Shown here in pieces: positions 25,734 through 34,474 of a DNA stretch of 64,000 bases. The notes beneath the pieces are model-generated. The model had not been told where the DNA came from and did not search any database. It saw only the letters and a program-made list of their open reading frames with translations. The stretch spans positions 10,702-74,701 of the forward strand of contig JAJDTQ010000253.1 of the NCBI GenBank assembly GCA_022827045.1. Reading direction: 5' to 3'. The first letter of the stretch is position 1; every line of letters starts with the position of its first letter. Source of the stretch: Candidatus Binatia bacterium. Lineage in GTDB: Bacteria > Desulfobacterota_B > Binatia > UBA9968 > JAJDTQ01. The translations under genes were made by a program, and so were the position numbers.

Positions 25734-26753
25734 ATGAGCCTCGACGATCTCGACAAGGACCTCGCCACCAAGCAACTGGTGGGCTTCTGGGCTTCCAACA
25801 TCACCGGCAACGACGGCGACGTCATCGAGCCCAGGACCACGGTGGTCCCCTACTTGTGGAAGTGGAACGACATCTACAACGGGCTACTGGAGGCCGGCGA
25901 GTTCGTCAGCCTGGAGCAGTCGGAACGTCGTACCATCCGTCTCCTCAACCCCGGCGTGCCGGGCACCACCGGAGCCACCAACACGGTGCACACCTCCGTG
26001 CAGCTCGTGAAGCCCGGGGAGGTCGCCAAGGCCCACCGTCACACCCTGACCGCGCTCCGCTTCGTGATCAAGGGAGGCGGCGCCTTCACCACCGTGGAGG
26101 GCGAGCGGTTCACCATGTACCCCGGCGATCTGATCCTTACGCCGCAGTGGACCTGGCACGACCACTACAACGGCAGCGGCGAGAACATCGTCTGGGTGGA
26201 CGGCCACGACGGCCCCCTGCTCAAGGCCCTGGAGGTCATGGCGGTGGAGCCCTTCAGCCAGAAGCAGCAGCCGGTGGAGGCCATGCCCGACTTCAGCCTG
26301 CACCAGTTCGGCTGGGCGCGTCCGCCCGAGCAGCTCTCGGAATTTCCGGACCCGCCCTTCCGCTATCCCTGGGAGACCACCTACGAATCGCTGAAGGCGC
26401 TGGCGTCGACGCCGGGAGACGAATGCGACGGCGTGCTGCTGCGCTACGTCAACCCGCGGAACGGCGGTTTCACGCTGCGCACCATCGGCTGCGAGATCCA
26501 GATGATCCGGCCCGACGAGAAGACGCGTTCGCACCGCCACACCAGCACCACCATCTACCACGTGTTCCGCGGCGGCGGCGCCACCATCGTCGACGACCGG
26601 CGCATGGAATGGAGCGAGGGCGATTTCTTCACCGTGCCGCTGTGGTCCTGGCACCAGCACGAGAACGGCAACAAGGACGAGGCCATCCTGTTCTCGGTCA
26701 ACGACCGGCCGGTGAAGGAGGCCTTCGGGCTTTACCGGGAGGACCGCGGTTAG
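25734..26753 (+). CDS. Bicupin ring-cleavage dioxygenase, gentisate 1,2-dioxygenase-like
   Basis: 339 residues with two cupin domains. The first (about 85-145) has AHRHTLTALRFVIKGGGAF and the partner motif PGDLILTPQWTWHDH, almost the text of gentisate 1,2-dioxygenase; its three histidines would hold Fe(II). The second (about 245-310) repeats SHRHTSTTIYHVFRGGGA and GDFFTVPLWSWHQH. Length equals known gentisate dioxygenases. Family members open gentisate, 1-hydroxy-2-naphthoate or salicylate rings. Both domains keep full ligand sets, whereas many relatives use only one. GGGAGACGATC precedes the start. The exact substrate is uncertain. Confidence 0.88.
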   Translation: MSLDDLDKDLATKQLVGFWASNITGNDGDVIEPRTTVVPYLWKWNDIYNGLLEAGEFVSLEQSERRTIRLLNPGVPGTTGATNTVHTSVQLVKPGEVAKAHRHTLTALRFVIKGGGAFTTVEGERFTMYPGDLILTPQWTWHDHYNGSGENIVWVDGHDGPLLKALEVMAVEPFSQKQQPVEAMPDFSLHQFGWARPPEQLSEFPDPPFRYPWETTYESLKALASTPGDECDGVLLRYVNPRNGGFTLRTIGCEIQMIRPDEKTRSHRHTSTTIYHVFRGGGATIVDDRRMEWSEGDFFTVPLWSWHQHENGNKDEAILFSVNDRPVKEAFGLYREDRG

Positions 26754-26809
26754 AGTCGAAGGACGCTTCAACCGGCTAAGGATCGGCGTTCAGAGGAAGG
26801 AGCATAGCC

Positions 26810-27925
26810 ATGAGCAAACCCGCCGCCATCGACACAGCCAACGGCTCGGAACGGAACCTGAACGAAGCCTCCGGCTTCGCCCCCATAAGCCCCTACGAGA
26901 TCTACCAGCAGTGGGAAGGAATCCCGGTGTACGAGGGGTTCATCATCGACGACCTGCTGGAGCTGGAGCTGGGGGACTGGGCGCGCACCGGCGGCAAGGG
27001 CGCTTTCGTGAACCTCGACGGCGCCGGCGGCACCTGCGACACGGTGATCCAGGAGATCGCGCCGGGTGGCGAGCTCCGGCCACAGCACCACCTCTACGAA
27101 GAGGCGGTATTCATCCTGTCGGGCCAGGGCGCCACCACCCTGTGGAACGAGGGCGGCCGGAAGCACACCCTGGAGTGGCAGAAGGGGAGCCTGTTCTCGA
27201 TTCCGCTCAACACCTGGTTCCAGCACTTCAACGCCCAGGGACGGGAGCCGGTGCGGATGATCTCGCTGACCGACGCCACCGTCATCATCAACCGCTACCG
27301 GAACCTCGACTACATCTTCAACAACCCCTTCACCTTCGGCGACCGCTACGCCGGCGACGCCAACGAGTGGGGCAAGCCCGGGCGCTATCTCGAGGGGGTG
27401 AAGAAGGGGCGCGTGTGGGAGTCCAACTTCATCGCGGACCTGTGGCAGTTCTCGCCCAAGGACTACAAGGAGCGGGGCGGCGGCAACCGCACCACGCTGT
27501 TCGAGTTCGTCGACAACACCATGAGCGCGCACCTCTCGGAGTTCCCGGTGGGCAAGTACAAGAAGGCCCACCGCCACGGCGCCGGCGCGCACATCATCAT
27601 GCTGACCGGCTCCGGCTACTCGTTCCTGTGGGAGGAAGGCGCGCCCCGGAAGCGCGTGGAATGGGGCCGCATGAGCATGTTCGTGCCGCCGATCCAGTGG
27701 TGGCACCAGCACTTCAACAACGGCGCCGAGCCGGCCCGCTACCTGGCGCTCAAGCCCTGGGGCTTCAAGTACAAGGTGGAGGAGCTCAAGGACACCGGCG
27801 AGGACGTGAAGAAGGGCGGCGCCCAGATCGAGTACCAGGACCAGGACCCGGAGATCCACCGGGTCTTCGTGGAGGAGTGCGGGAAGAGCGGCGCCGAAGT
27901 CGACATGGCGCAGTTCGGGTTCTGA
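26810..27925 (+). CDS. Second bicupin protein
   Basis: 371 residues with two cupin domains. Domain 1 has RPQHHLYEEAVFILSGQGAT and GSLFSIPLNTWFQHFN; domain 2 has KKAHRHGAGAHIIMLTGSGY and MSMFVPPIQWWHQHFNNG. Each keeps an H-x-H or HH pair, a Glu or Gly position, and the distal His, so metal binding is possible in both. It is more distant from gentisate dioxygenase than its neighbour. A strong site AGGAAGGAGCATAGCC precedes ATG 26810. It is the last gene of the plus-strand HDO-bicupin run and is convergent with HyuB (28-base gap). It may cleave or bind a related phenolic or carboxylate. Confidence 0.82.
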   Translation: MSKPAAIDTANGSERNLNEASGFAPISPYEIYQQWEGIPVYEGFIIDDLLELELGDWARTGGKGAFVNLDGAGGTCDTVIQEIAPGGELRPQHHLYEEAVFILSGQGATTLWNEGGRKHTLEWQKGSLFSIPLNTWFQHFNAQGREPVRMISLTDATVIINRYRNLDYIFNNPFTFGDRYAGDANEWGKPGRYLEGVKKGRVWESNFIADLWQFSPKDYKERGGGNRTTLFEFVDNTMSAHLSEFPVGKYKKAHRHGAGAHIIMLTGSGYSFLWEEGAPRKRVEWGRMSMFVPPIQWWHQHFNNGAEPARYLALKPWGFKYKVEELKDTGEDVKKGGAQIEYQDQDPEIHRVFVEECGKSGAEVDMAQFGF

Positions 27926-27953
27926 GGGGCGGCTCCTCCCCGTTCCGTTCGCG

Positions 27954-29777
27954 CTACGCTCCCGCCCTTTCTCCGGCGAGCCGGCGCCGGAGAGCGTCGG
28001 TGGCCTCCGGGGCCACCTGGCGGGTCCCGGGTTCGAGCACCACGCCGTAGATGTCGCGGGCCGCGTCCTCGGAGACCACGCCGCCCTCCACGTCCGCCTG
28101 CACCAGGCCCGGTTCCCGCGTCAGCGGATCGCCGTAGCCGCCGCCGCTGGCCACGCGCATGTACAGCACGTCCCCCTCGTTGAAGTCGAAGTTGCAGTAC
28201 GGCAACACGCGCTCCTGCCCGCCCACCTCGTCCAGGTCCACGGCGTTCCGGTGGCCGGCCATGACCTCGCGGACCCGCGTACCCTCCCTGAGCACGATGA
28301 CGCTGGGCGCGCCGGGGTAGCCGCCGTACATCCCGTGGCCCGAGTTGCGCAGACCGGCGACGCCGTAGGCCACGCCGCCCAGCCTGCCCTCGGGAGCGTC
28401 GTGAGGGGTGTGTGCCGTCTCCACCGCCAGTCCGCCACGGAACTTTCCCGGGCCGGCCGAGTCTTCCGCGTGGCGGCGGAACAGGTAGAGCACCGGGAAG
28501 TTGAGCTCGAACCACTCGGCGTTGGGACAGCTCATGTACGTGCCGCCGGAGTCGATACCGTCGCGGTAGGCGCGGGCGCCGTTGCCGTCCATGGCGCCGT
28601 GGGCAAGGTTGAAGACGCAATAGCGGCCGTACTGGTTGACGCCCGAGTGCTTGCCGTTCCGGTGGCTGGCGTTGGGGGTAACGATCTCGCCCTTCCAGCG
28701 CTCGTGGGTGCCGAGCATTTGCATCAGCACCGAGCTGGCCAGGAAGCCGACCGCGAAACCGCACGAGGTGGTGTTCATCGACACCGGAGCGGGCGGAGTG
28801 ACGTTCACCAGGGTCCCCTCGGGGGCGATGACCTCCAGCGGCCTCAGCACACCATGGTTCTTGGGGAGATCGTACACCAGCGTGGTCAGCACCGCAGCGA
28901 AGCAGAACCCGGCGGTGCCGTGGAGCGGCAGGTTGACGCCGGTCGAGGCCTGGGGGTCGGTGCCGGTGAAGTCGAAGACGAGCCGGTCGGCGCGCTTGCG
29001 TAGCGTGATCTTCATGCGCCAGGTGTCCTGGGCCTCCAGAGCCAGCTCCTCGGTCCACTCGCCATCCTCGAACGAGGCGACCCGCTCGCGCAGGATCGCC
29101 TCGGTGTAACGGATCATCTCGTTGCCCACCGACTCCAGCAACTCCGGGCCGTAGTGGTCGTACATCTCCGCGAGCCGCGCCTTGGCGACGTTGTTGGCAG
29201 CGATCTCGCACTTGAAGTCCAGCCCCACCATACCCGGCTGGCGGGTCATGTTGGTGAGGGTGTCGAACACGTCCTGGCGCAGTCTGCCCCGCTCCACCAG
29301 CTTGATGCCCGGGACCCGCAGCCCCTCGTGAAAGATCTCCGTGGCGTCGGGAGAGTCGCCCCCCGGCGAATTGGCGCCGACGTCGTTCACATGGACGAAG
29401 GTGGCGCTCCACGCCACCAGCCGGCCGCGGTAGTGGATCGGCGCGATGACGTAGACGTCGGACTGATGGATGGCGGCCAGGTAGGGATCGTTCAGCAGGA
29501 ATACGTCGTCCTCGAACACCTCCTCGGCCGGAAAGCGCTCGATGATGGACTTGACCGCGCAACTGGCGCAGGCCACGTGCTGTCCCAGGGTGGCGCCGGC
29601 GCACAGGATCTCGCCGTCCGGGCGGTAGAGCGAGGCCATGTAGTCCCGCTGCTGGGTGGTGTTGACGGTGCCGCCGGTTCGCTCCAGGGTGATGCCCATC
29701 TCGCGGGTGACCTGGTGCAGCCGGTGAGACAGGATCTCGAAGGTCACGGGGTCGACGCCGCGGATTCGCGTGTCCAT
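27954..29777 (-). CDS. HyuB-type hydantoinase/oxoprolinase/carboxylase subunit
   Basis: 607 residues, complete. The N-terminus VDPVTFEILSHRLHQVTREMGITLERT is the standard HyuB start. DDVFLLNDPYLAAIHQSDVYVIAP, RQPGMVGLDFKCEIAANNV, and the C-terminal RVASGGGYGDPLTREPGLVQADV follow. It starts 9 bases after the stop of the paired HyuA, the third gene of an iron-ADH-HyuA-HyuB operon. No gamma-type zinc subunit accompanies this set, unlike 8012-12270, so a hydantoinase/oxoprolinase-like hydrolysis is as likely as carboxylation. Confidence 0.9.
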   Translation of the reverse strand: MDTRIRGVDPVTFEILSHRLHQVTREMGITLERTGGTVNTTQQRDYMASLYRPDGEILCAGATLGQHVACASCAVKSIIERFPAEEVFEDDVFLLNDPYLAAIHQSDVYVIAPIHYRGRLVAWSATFVHVNDVGANSPGGDSPDATEIFHEGLRVPGIKLVERGRLRQDVFDTLTNMTRQPGMVGLDFKCEIAANNVAKARLAEMYDHYGPELLESVGNEMIRYTEAILRERVASFEDGEWTEELALEAQDTWRMKITLRKRADRLVFDFTGTDPQASTGVNLPLHGTAGFCFAAVLTTLVYDLPKNHGVLRPLEVIAPEGTLVNVTPPAPVSMNTTSCGFAVGFLASSVLMQMLGTHERWKGEIVTPNASHRNGKHSGVNQYGRYCVFNLAHGAMDGNGARAYRDGIDSGGTYMSCPNAEWFELNFPVLYLFRRHAEDSAGPGKFRGGLAVETAHTPHDAPEGRLGGVAYGVAGLRNSGHGMYGGYPGAPSVIVLREGTRVREVMAGHRNAVDLDEVGGQERVLPYCNFDFNEGDVLYMRVASGGGYGDPLTREPGLVQADVEGGVVSEDAARDIYGVVLEPGTRQVAPEATDALRRRLAGERAGA

Positions 29778-29786
29778 TATTCCCTC

Positions 29787-31904
29787 TCAGTCCCCGATAA
29801 GCAGCCTGACGTTACGGTACTCGTCCATGACCGCCCGGTCGCCTGGGTTGACCACGATGGTGGTCACCGGCGTCTCGATGATGGCTGGCCCGGAGATTTC
29901 GTTCCCGGGACGCAAGGGCTCGAAGCCGTACACCGGGGTGTCGCGCCGCTCCTCGAACTCCTCGAAGAAGACCTTGCGGGTTCCCTTCAGTGCTCCACCG
30001 GCATCGGTCGAAGACGATGGGTAGCGCTGCAGCCGGGGCTTGTCCAGCGCGCCGGTAGCGGTGAGGCGGAAATTCATGATCTCCTTGCCGGCCTCGCGGT
30101 AGCCGGAACCGCGGCCGTAGGTCCGTTCGTATAGCTCGTCGAAGCGTTCGTACACGCCGTCCAACTCCTGCTCGGACAACGCCGCGTCGCCCTCGGGCAT
30201 GCCGACATTCAACTCGTGCACCTGGTAACGATACCTCATGTCGAGGCTTCTCTCGATGCGGATCCCGTCGCCCTCGAACCCGGCGGCGACGAGATCGGCA
30301 CGGGCACGGCGCACCAGCTCATCGAAGTCGCGGTTGACGCGGTCGCGGTCCGCCGGCACCAGCAGACGGTCCGACTTGCCGTACTGGTAGACGATGTCCG
30401 AGCTCACCAGGCCGGTGGCGCTGTGCACCGATGCGGTGAGCGGCACCACCACCTGCTTGATGCCCAACTCGGCGGCGTAACGGGCCGCGTGCACCGGCCC
30501 GGCGCCGCCGAACGCGAACAGCGTGAAGTCCCGAGGGTCGTAGCCCCGCTCCACCGTGGCGCGGCGGATGAGGTCGCTCATGTGGGCGTTGATGATGCGG
30601 AAGATACCGGCGGCCGCGGCCTCCACGGACAGCCCCAAGGGCTCGGCGACCTTTTCCTCGACGGCCCGCCGCGCCCGTTCCGCATCCAGCGACATGCGCC
30701 CGCCCAGGAAGTAGTCCGGATTCAGGTACCCGAGCACCAGGTCGGCGTCCGACACCGTGGGCTCGGCGCCGCCCAGTCCGTAACATGCGGGCCCCGGCTG
30801 CGCGCCCGCGCCCTCCGGCCCCACCTTGAGCAACCCCGTCTTGGGCTCGGTCCAGGCGATGCTGCCGCCCCCGGCGCCGATGGACTCCACCCAGATCTTG
30901 GTGGAGTAGATCTGGTGCCGCAGCAGCACCGGCTTGTAGTCCATCTCGATGGCGCCATCCCGGATCACGCTGACCTTGAAGGTAGTGCCGCCCATGTCCG
31001 TCGCCAGGATGTCGGGAAGATCCATGAGGCTTCCCAGCCACGCGCTGCCCGCCACCCCGGCCGCGGGTCCCGACTCGATGGTGCCGATGGCGTTGCGGGC
31101 GGTGGCCTCAACGCCCAGCACGCCGCCGTAGGACTGCATGATCAGCGGCTCCCCGTCGAGGCCCCGCTCCCGCAGCCGGCTTCCCAGCCGCTTGACGTAG
31201 GTTGAGATCCGCGGCCCGATGCCGGCGTTGAACACCGTGGTGGCCGTGCGTTCGTACTCGCCCAGGTACGGCGCCACCTCACTGGAAAGGCTGAGGAATA
31301 CGTTCGGGTGTCTCCTCGAAACGATGTTGGCGACGGCCCGCTCGTGGCTGTCGTTGGCGACGGACCAGATGAGGCACACCGCGAGGGCCTCCACCCCCTT
31401 CGATTCCAGCTCCGCCACGGCCTTCTCCACCTGGGCGGGATCGAGCCGCACCAGCACGGAACCCTTGTAGTCCACCCGTTCGTCCAGCTCCTCGATCAGC
31501 GGCCTCGGCACCATGGGCGCGGGTTTGTCGAGGGTGGCGAGATGGAAGATCTCGGACTCCGGGACGCCATCGGTGAAGCGCCCGCGCATGATGCGGAGCG
31601 TGTCGGCGAACCCCTTGGTGGTAATCAGGCCCGTGACGGCCCCGGAACCCGTGATCAGCGCATTGTCGCCGATGGTGCAGGCGTGGAAGAACAGCCCGGT
31701 GGACGCGAGGAGCTCGGCTTCATCCGCCAGCCCAAGGCTCTCGGCGGCGTCTCGCACCGCGTTCAACGCGCCGATGGAGTAGTCCTCCGGAGTGGAGAGG
31801 GACTTGCCCACGGTCACCGTTCCGGCGGCATCCATGGTGACACAGTCGGTGAAAGTGCCACCGATGTCCACGCCGACCCGGTATTGGGGTCCTGACGGAT
31901 CCAT
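29787..31904 (-). CDS. HyuA-type hydantoinase/oxoprolinase/carboxylase subunit
   Basis: 705 residues from ATG 31904 (a longer open frame continues into the upstream gene and was rejected). VGVDIGGTFTDC is at residues 9-20; ILATDMGGTTFKVSVIRDG and LFAFGGAGPVHAARYAAELG mark the second ASKHA half. The N-terminal third is strikingly similar to the truncated protein at 1-719, including FHACTIGDN and SSEVAPYLGEYERTATTVFNA. The gene begins 5 bases after the iron-ADH stop. It forms the large subunit with the HyuB that follows. Substrate unknown. Confidence 0.9.
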   Translation of the reverse strand: MDPSGPQYRVGVDIGGTFTDCVTMDAAGTVTVGKSLSTPEDYSIGALNAVRDAAESLGLADEAELLASTGLFFHACTIGDNALITGSGAVTGLITTKGFADTLRIMRGRFTDGVPESEIFHLATLDKPAPMVPRPLIEELDERVDYKGSVLVRLDPAQVEKAVAELESKGVEALAVCLIWSVANDSHERAVANIVSRRHPNVFLSLSSEVAPYLGEYERTATTVFNAGIGPRISTYVKRLGSRLRERGLDGEPLIMQSYGGVLGVEATARNAIGTIESGPAAGVAGSAWLGSLMDLPDILATDMGGTTFKVSVIRDGAIEMDYKPVLLRHQIYSTKIWVESIGAGGGSIAWTEPKTGLLKVGPEGAGAQPGPACYGLGGAEPTVSDADLVLGYLNPDYFLGGRMSLDAERARRAVEEKVAEPLGLSVEAAAAGIFRIINAHMSDLIRRATVERGYDPRDFTLFAFGGAGPVHAARYAAELGIKQVVVPLTASVHSATGLVSSDIVYQYGKSDRLLVPADRDRVNRDFDELVRRARADLVAAGFEGDGIRIERSLDMRYRYQVHELNVGMPEGDAALSEQELDGVYERFDELYERTYGRGSGYREAGKEIMNFRLTATGALDKPRLQRYPSSSTDAGGALKGTRKVFFEEFEERRDTPVYGFEPLRPGNEISGPAIIETPVTTIVVNPGDRAVMDEYRNVRLLIGD

Positions 31905-31909
31905 GACCG

Positions 31910-33109
31910 CTACCACGCTCCTTCCAGCACCTCCAGGACTTCCCGGGGATCCGTCACCGGCCTCGGGTTGTAGATGATGTTGGGAGAGACGATGACTTTC
32001 TCGGCGATTTCCGGAAGATCCTCGCGGCGTATGCCCACGTCCCGCAACCGGTGGGGCAAGTCCAGGTCCCGGACCAGCCCGGCCACCGCAGCTTGCGCGC
32101 TTTCGGCAAACTCGTCGTCGGTGGCGCCCTCCCCGCCCAACGCCCGCCCCAGGGCGGCCTGCGCGGAGAGGGTGACAGAACGATTGAACCGCATCACGTG
32201 GGGCAACATGACGCAGGAGGTATGGCCGTGGGCCACGCCGTAGGCGCCGAGCTGCCAGCCGATGACCTGGGACAGCCCCTTGTGAACGCCGCGTCCGTGG
32301 AAGCCCACGCCAACGAGCGCCACGTGGCACTGGGTGAAGGCTTCCAGGTCCTCGGGGTTGTCCTTGCAGCGCGGCAGGTGGCGGTACAGCAGCTCACCGG
32401 CCTTGAGGCACATGTTGTCCACCACCGGATTGCGGTCCACGGTGTAGAGCTTCTCCACGACGTGCTCCATGGCCTTGAGGCCGGTGGCGCACCACAGGCC
32501 GGCCGGGGTGGACGAGGCGATGGCGGCGTCGAGGATCACCGCCCTGGGCACCAGATCCGGGTGCCGCACGTGGTCCTTGAACTTGCGCTCGGGGCGGTTG
32601 ATGGTCACCGACCAGGTGGCTTCGGAGGCCGACAGGGTGGTGGGTATCGCCACCTGTGGTATCGGCGGCCTCGGCAACCGCACCAGCCGCTGGTTGTCCG
32701 GCGAGGCCACGTAATCATCCAGTTCCTCCACCGATTCCAGGCCCTGGGCGAGGATGAAAGCCACCGCCTTGCCCCAGTCCGCCACGCTGCCGCCGCCCAC
32801 GGTGACGATGACGTCGGGCTCGACCTCCCGCGCCTGCCGGGCCGTGTCGAAGCACAACCAGTCGGGCGTGAACTCCGCGCTGTCGCTACGGACCGCCGCC
32901 ACCATGCCGCCCAGCCCGTCCACGATCCTGTCTACCCACGGCGTGCGCTTCTTCAGGGAACCGCTGGTCAGGAGAAGTGCCCGGCTGCAACCCATTTCTT
33001 CCAGCAGCCCTTTCAGGCGCTCATGCGATCCGGGTCCCCAGATCACGTGGTCCGGCACCGCGGCGCGGTCGCGCCACTCGCCCTGGAGATCGTTGGCCGT
33101 CGTGGTCAT
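31910..33109 (-). CDS. Iron-containing alcohol dehydrogenase (maleylacetate-reductase-like)
   Basis: 399 residues. The Rossmann-like dinucleotide part carries VTVGGGSVADWGKAVAF. The metal part has PAGLWCATGLKAMEHVVE and VHKGLSQVIGWQLGAYGVAHGHT followed by PHVMRFN, giving the histidines of group III Fe-dependent dehydrogenases. The phrase structure is closer to maleylacetate reductase and related enzymes than to primary alcohol dehydrogenases. AGGAGGACCATCC precedes ATG 33109. It heads the operon with HyuA and HyuB and is divergent from the amidohydrolase at 33236. With the gentisate-like bicupin nearby, reduction of a ring-cleavage product is a reasonable inference. Confidence 0.86.
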   Translation of the reverse strand: MTTTANDLQGEWRDRAAVPDHVIWGPGSHERLKGLLEEMGCSRALLLTSGSLKKRTPWVDRIVDGLGGMVAAVRSDSAEFTPDWLCFDTARQAREVEPDVIVTVGGGSVADWGKAVAFILAQGLESVEELDDYVASPDNQRLVRLPRPPIPQVAIPTTLSASEATWSVTINRPERKFKDHVRHPDLVPRAVILDAAIASSTPAGLWCATGLKAMEHVVEKLYTVDRNPVVDNMCLKAGELLYRHLPRCKDNPEDLEAFTQCHVALVGVGFHGRGVHKGLSQVIGWQLGAYGVAHGHTSCVMLPHVMRFNRSVTLSAQAALGRALGGEGATDDEFAESAQAAVAGLVRDLDLPHRLRDVGIRREDLPEIAEKVIVSPNIIYNPRPVTDPREVLEVLEGAW

Positions 33110-33235
33110 GGATGGTCCTCCTCCGGTGGCGTGTACCACAAATCGCGCGCCTGCGCCCTCCCCGCTCCCGGGGAGGCCATCGGGCTTGCCAGTCCGGGTC
33201 GACTGTGAGAAAAGTGGGAACCGGAGGGAACGATC

Positions 33236-34366
33236 ATGAGCGACCGAATCATCTCTGCAGACGGACACATGGACCTCTTCTACCTCGACGAGGATACGTT
33301 CCGGTCCCGCGCGCCGGCGAAGCTGAAGGACCGCGTGCCCAACGTGCACACGGTCGACGGCAAACCCACCTGGGTCGGCGACGGCGCGGCGATGGGCGGG
33401 CACCGGGCCTGGATGGGCCGGCAGCCCATGACCAACCATCGGGGCCGGCGAATGCGCGAGGCGGGCTGGGAGCCCACACACCCGTCGGATCCCAAGCTTC
33501 GGGCCAGGGACATGGAGATCGACAACATCGAGGTGGAGGTGATCTACGGCATCCGCTTCGTGGAAGACAGCATCAAGGACCCGGACGTGATCACCGCCAC
33601 CTACCGGGCCTACAACGACTTCATCGCCGAGTTCTGCGAGCACGACCCCGGCCGCTTCATCGGCATCGCCGACATCCCCGCCCACTCCCCGGACGCCGCG
33701 GCCGCGGAGCTCCGCCGCATCGGCAGGAACGGCCTCGGCCTCAAGGGCGCGCTGTTCGACTTCTTCAACGGTCCGGCGCCCATCTGGCACGAGATGTGGG
33801 AACCCATGTGGGCCGCTGCGGAGGAGGAGGAAGTGGCGCTGTCCTTCCACATCGGCGCGGGCCACGGCACCACCACGGTGGGGCCCCGGACCGCCGAGGA
33901 AAAGCTCAGGGGGGATACCCCGAAGGTATCCAAGGAGGCGCACATCGCGGTGGTGGCCATGCAAGCGGACGAGTGCCTCGTGTCAATCATCCTGTGCGGC
34001 GCGCTCGAGCGTCACCCCGCCCTCAAGGTGGTGATGGCCGAGAGCCACATCGGCTGGATCCCCTACGTGCTGGAGCGGCTCGACACCAAGTTCCGGGAAG
34101 GCGAGTACGAGGGTATGATCAGCACCCCGCCGAGCGTGTTGTTCCAGCGCCAGATGTGGGCCACCTTCCAGGACGACAAGGTCGGCGCGCAACTAGCGGA
34201 AGAATACGCCCCGGAGAACTTCTGCTGGGCCTCGGACTATCCCCACCGGGACGGGATCTGGCCGGACTCCCAGGAGTTCATCGCGCACACCATGGGCGGA
34301 TTGAGCGAGAAGATGCGCAAGCGGCTCACCGCGGACAACGTGGCGCGGTTGTACGATATCCAGTAG
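33236..34366 (+). CDS. TIM-barrel amidohydrolase (amidohydrolase_2 family)
   Basis: 376 residues. The first metal motif appears as ISADGHMDLFYL. Other expected metal segments are LSFHIGAGHG, VVMAESHIGWIPYVLERLD, and CWASDYPHRDGIWP. Relatives include ACMSD and gamma-resorcylate decarboxylase, which remove carboxylates from aromatic rings, as well as hydrolases. GGAGGGAACGATC precedes the start. It is divergent from the iron-ADH gene with a 126-base shared region. The TAG stop lies inside the palindromic repeat at 34363. Decarboxylation versus hydrolysis cannot be decided from sequence alone. Confidence 0.85.
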   Translation: MSDRIISADGHMDLFYLDEDTFRSRAPAKLKDRVPNVHTVDGKPTWVGDGAAMGGHRAWMGRQPMTNHRGRRMREAGWEPTHPSDPKLRARDMEIDNIEVEVIYGIRFVEDSIKDPDVITATYRAYNDFIAEFCEHDPGRFIGIADIPAHSPDAAAAELRRIGRNGLGLKGALFDFFNGPAPIWHEMWEPMWAAAEEEEVALSFHIGAGHGTTTVGPRTAEEKLRGDTPKVSKEAHIAVVAMQADECLVSIILCGALERHPALKVVMAESHIGWIPYVLERLDTKFREGEYEGMISTPPSVLFQRQMWATFQDDKVGAQLAEEYAPENFCWASDYPHRDGIWPDSQEFIAHTMGGLSEKMRKRLTADNVARLYDIQ

Positions 34367-34408
34367 GTTCGTCGGACTGTCGGGTTACGCTTCGCTAATC
34401 CGACCTAC
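34363..34408. repeat. REP-like palindromic repeat, unit 1
   Basis: GTAGGT...TCGG at the left and CCGACCTAC at the right form the stem, with an inner CGGGTTACGCTTCGCTAATCCG palindrome type. It begins with the last codon of the amidohydrolase. The motif class (GTAGGTCGG...CCGACCTAC) recurs in unit 2 at 34433-34474. Confidence 0.7.
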
Positions 34409-34432
34409 AGGCTACTGTTCGGGGGGCAGCGC

Positions 34433-34474
34433 GTAGGTCGGGTGAGCCGAAGGCGTAACCCGACTCCGACCTAC
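34433..34474. repeat. REP-like palindromic repeat, unit 2
   Basis: GTAGGTCGG (34433-34441) pairs with CCGACCTAC (34466-34474), with an internal GGCGTAACCCGAC segment like unit 1. It contains the minus-strand stop of the acetyltransferase gene. With unit 1 it separates two convergent genes, so a bidirectional terminator role is likely. Confidence 0.7.

Noticed and set aside
29787..32330. Extended N-terminus (about 140 codons) for HyuA
   Set aside because: The extension lies inside the iron-ADH coding region and has no HyuA similarity; ATG 31904 gives the normal family start.
34363..34474. CRISPR-like or IS-end interpretation of the two repeats
   Set aside because: Only two units, no uniform spacers, no cas genes, no transposase; they are palindromic REP-type units.
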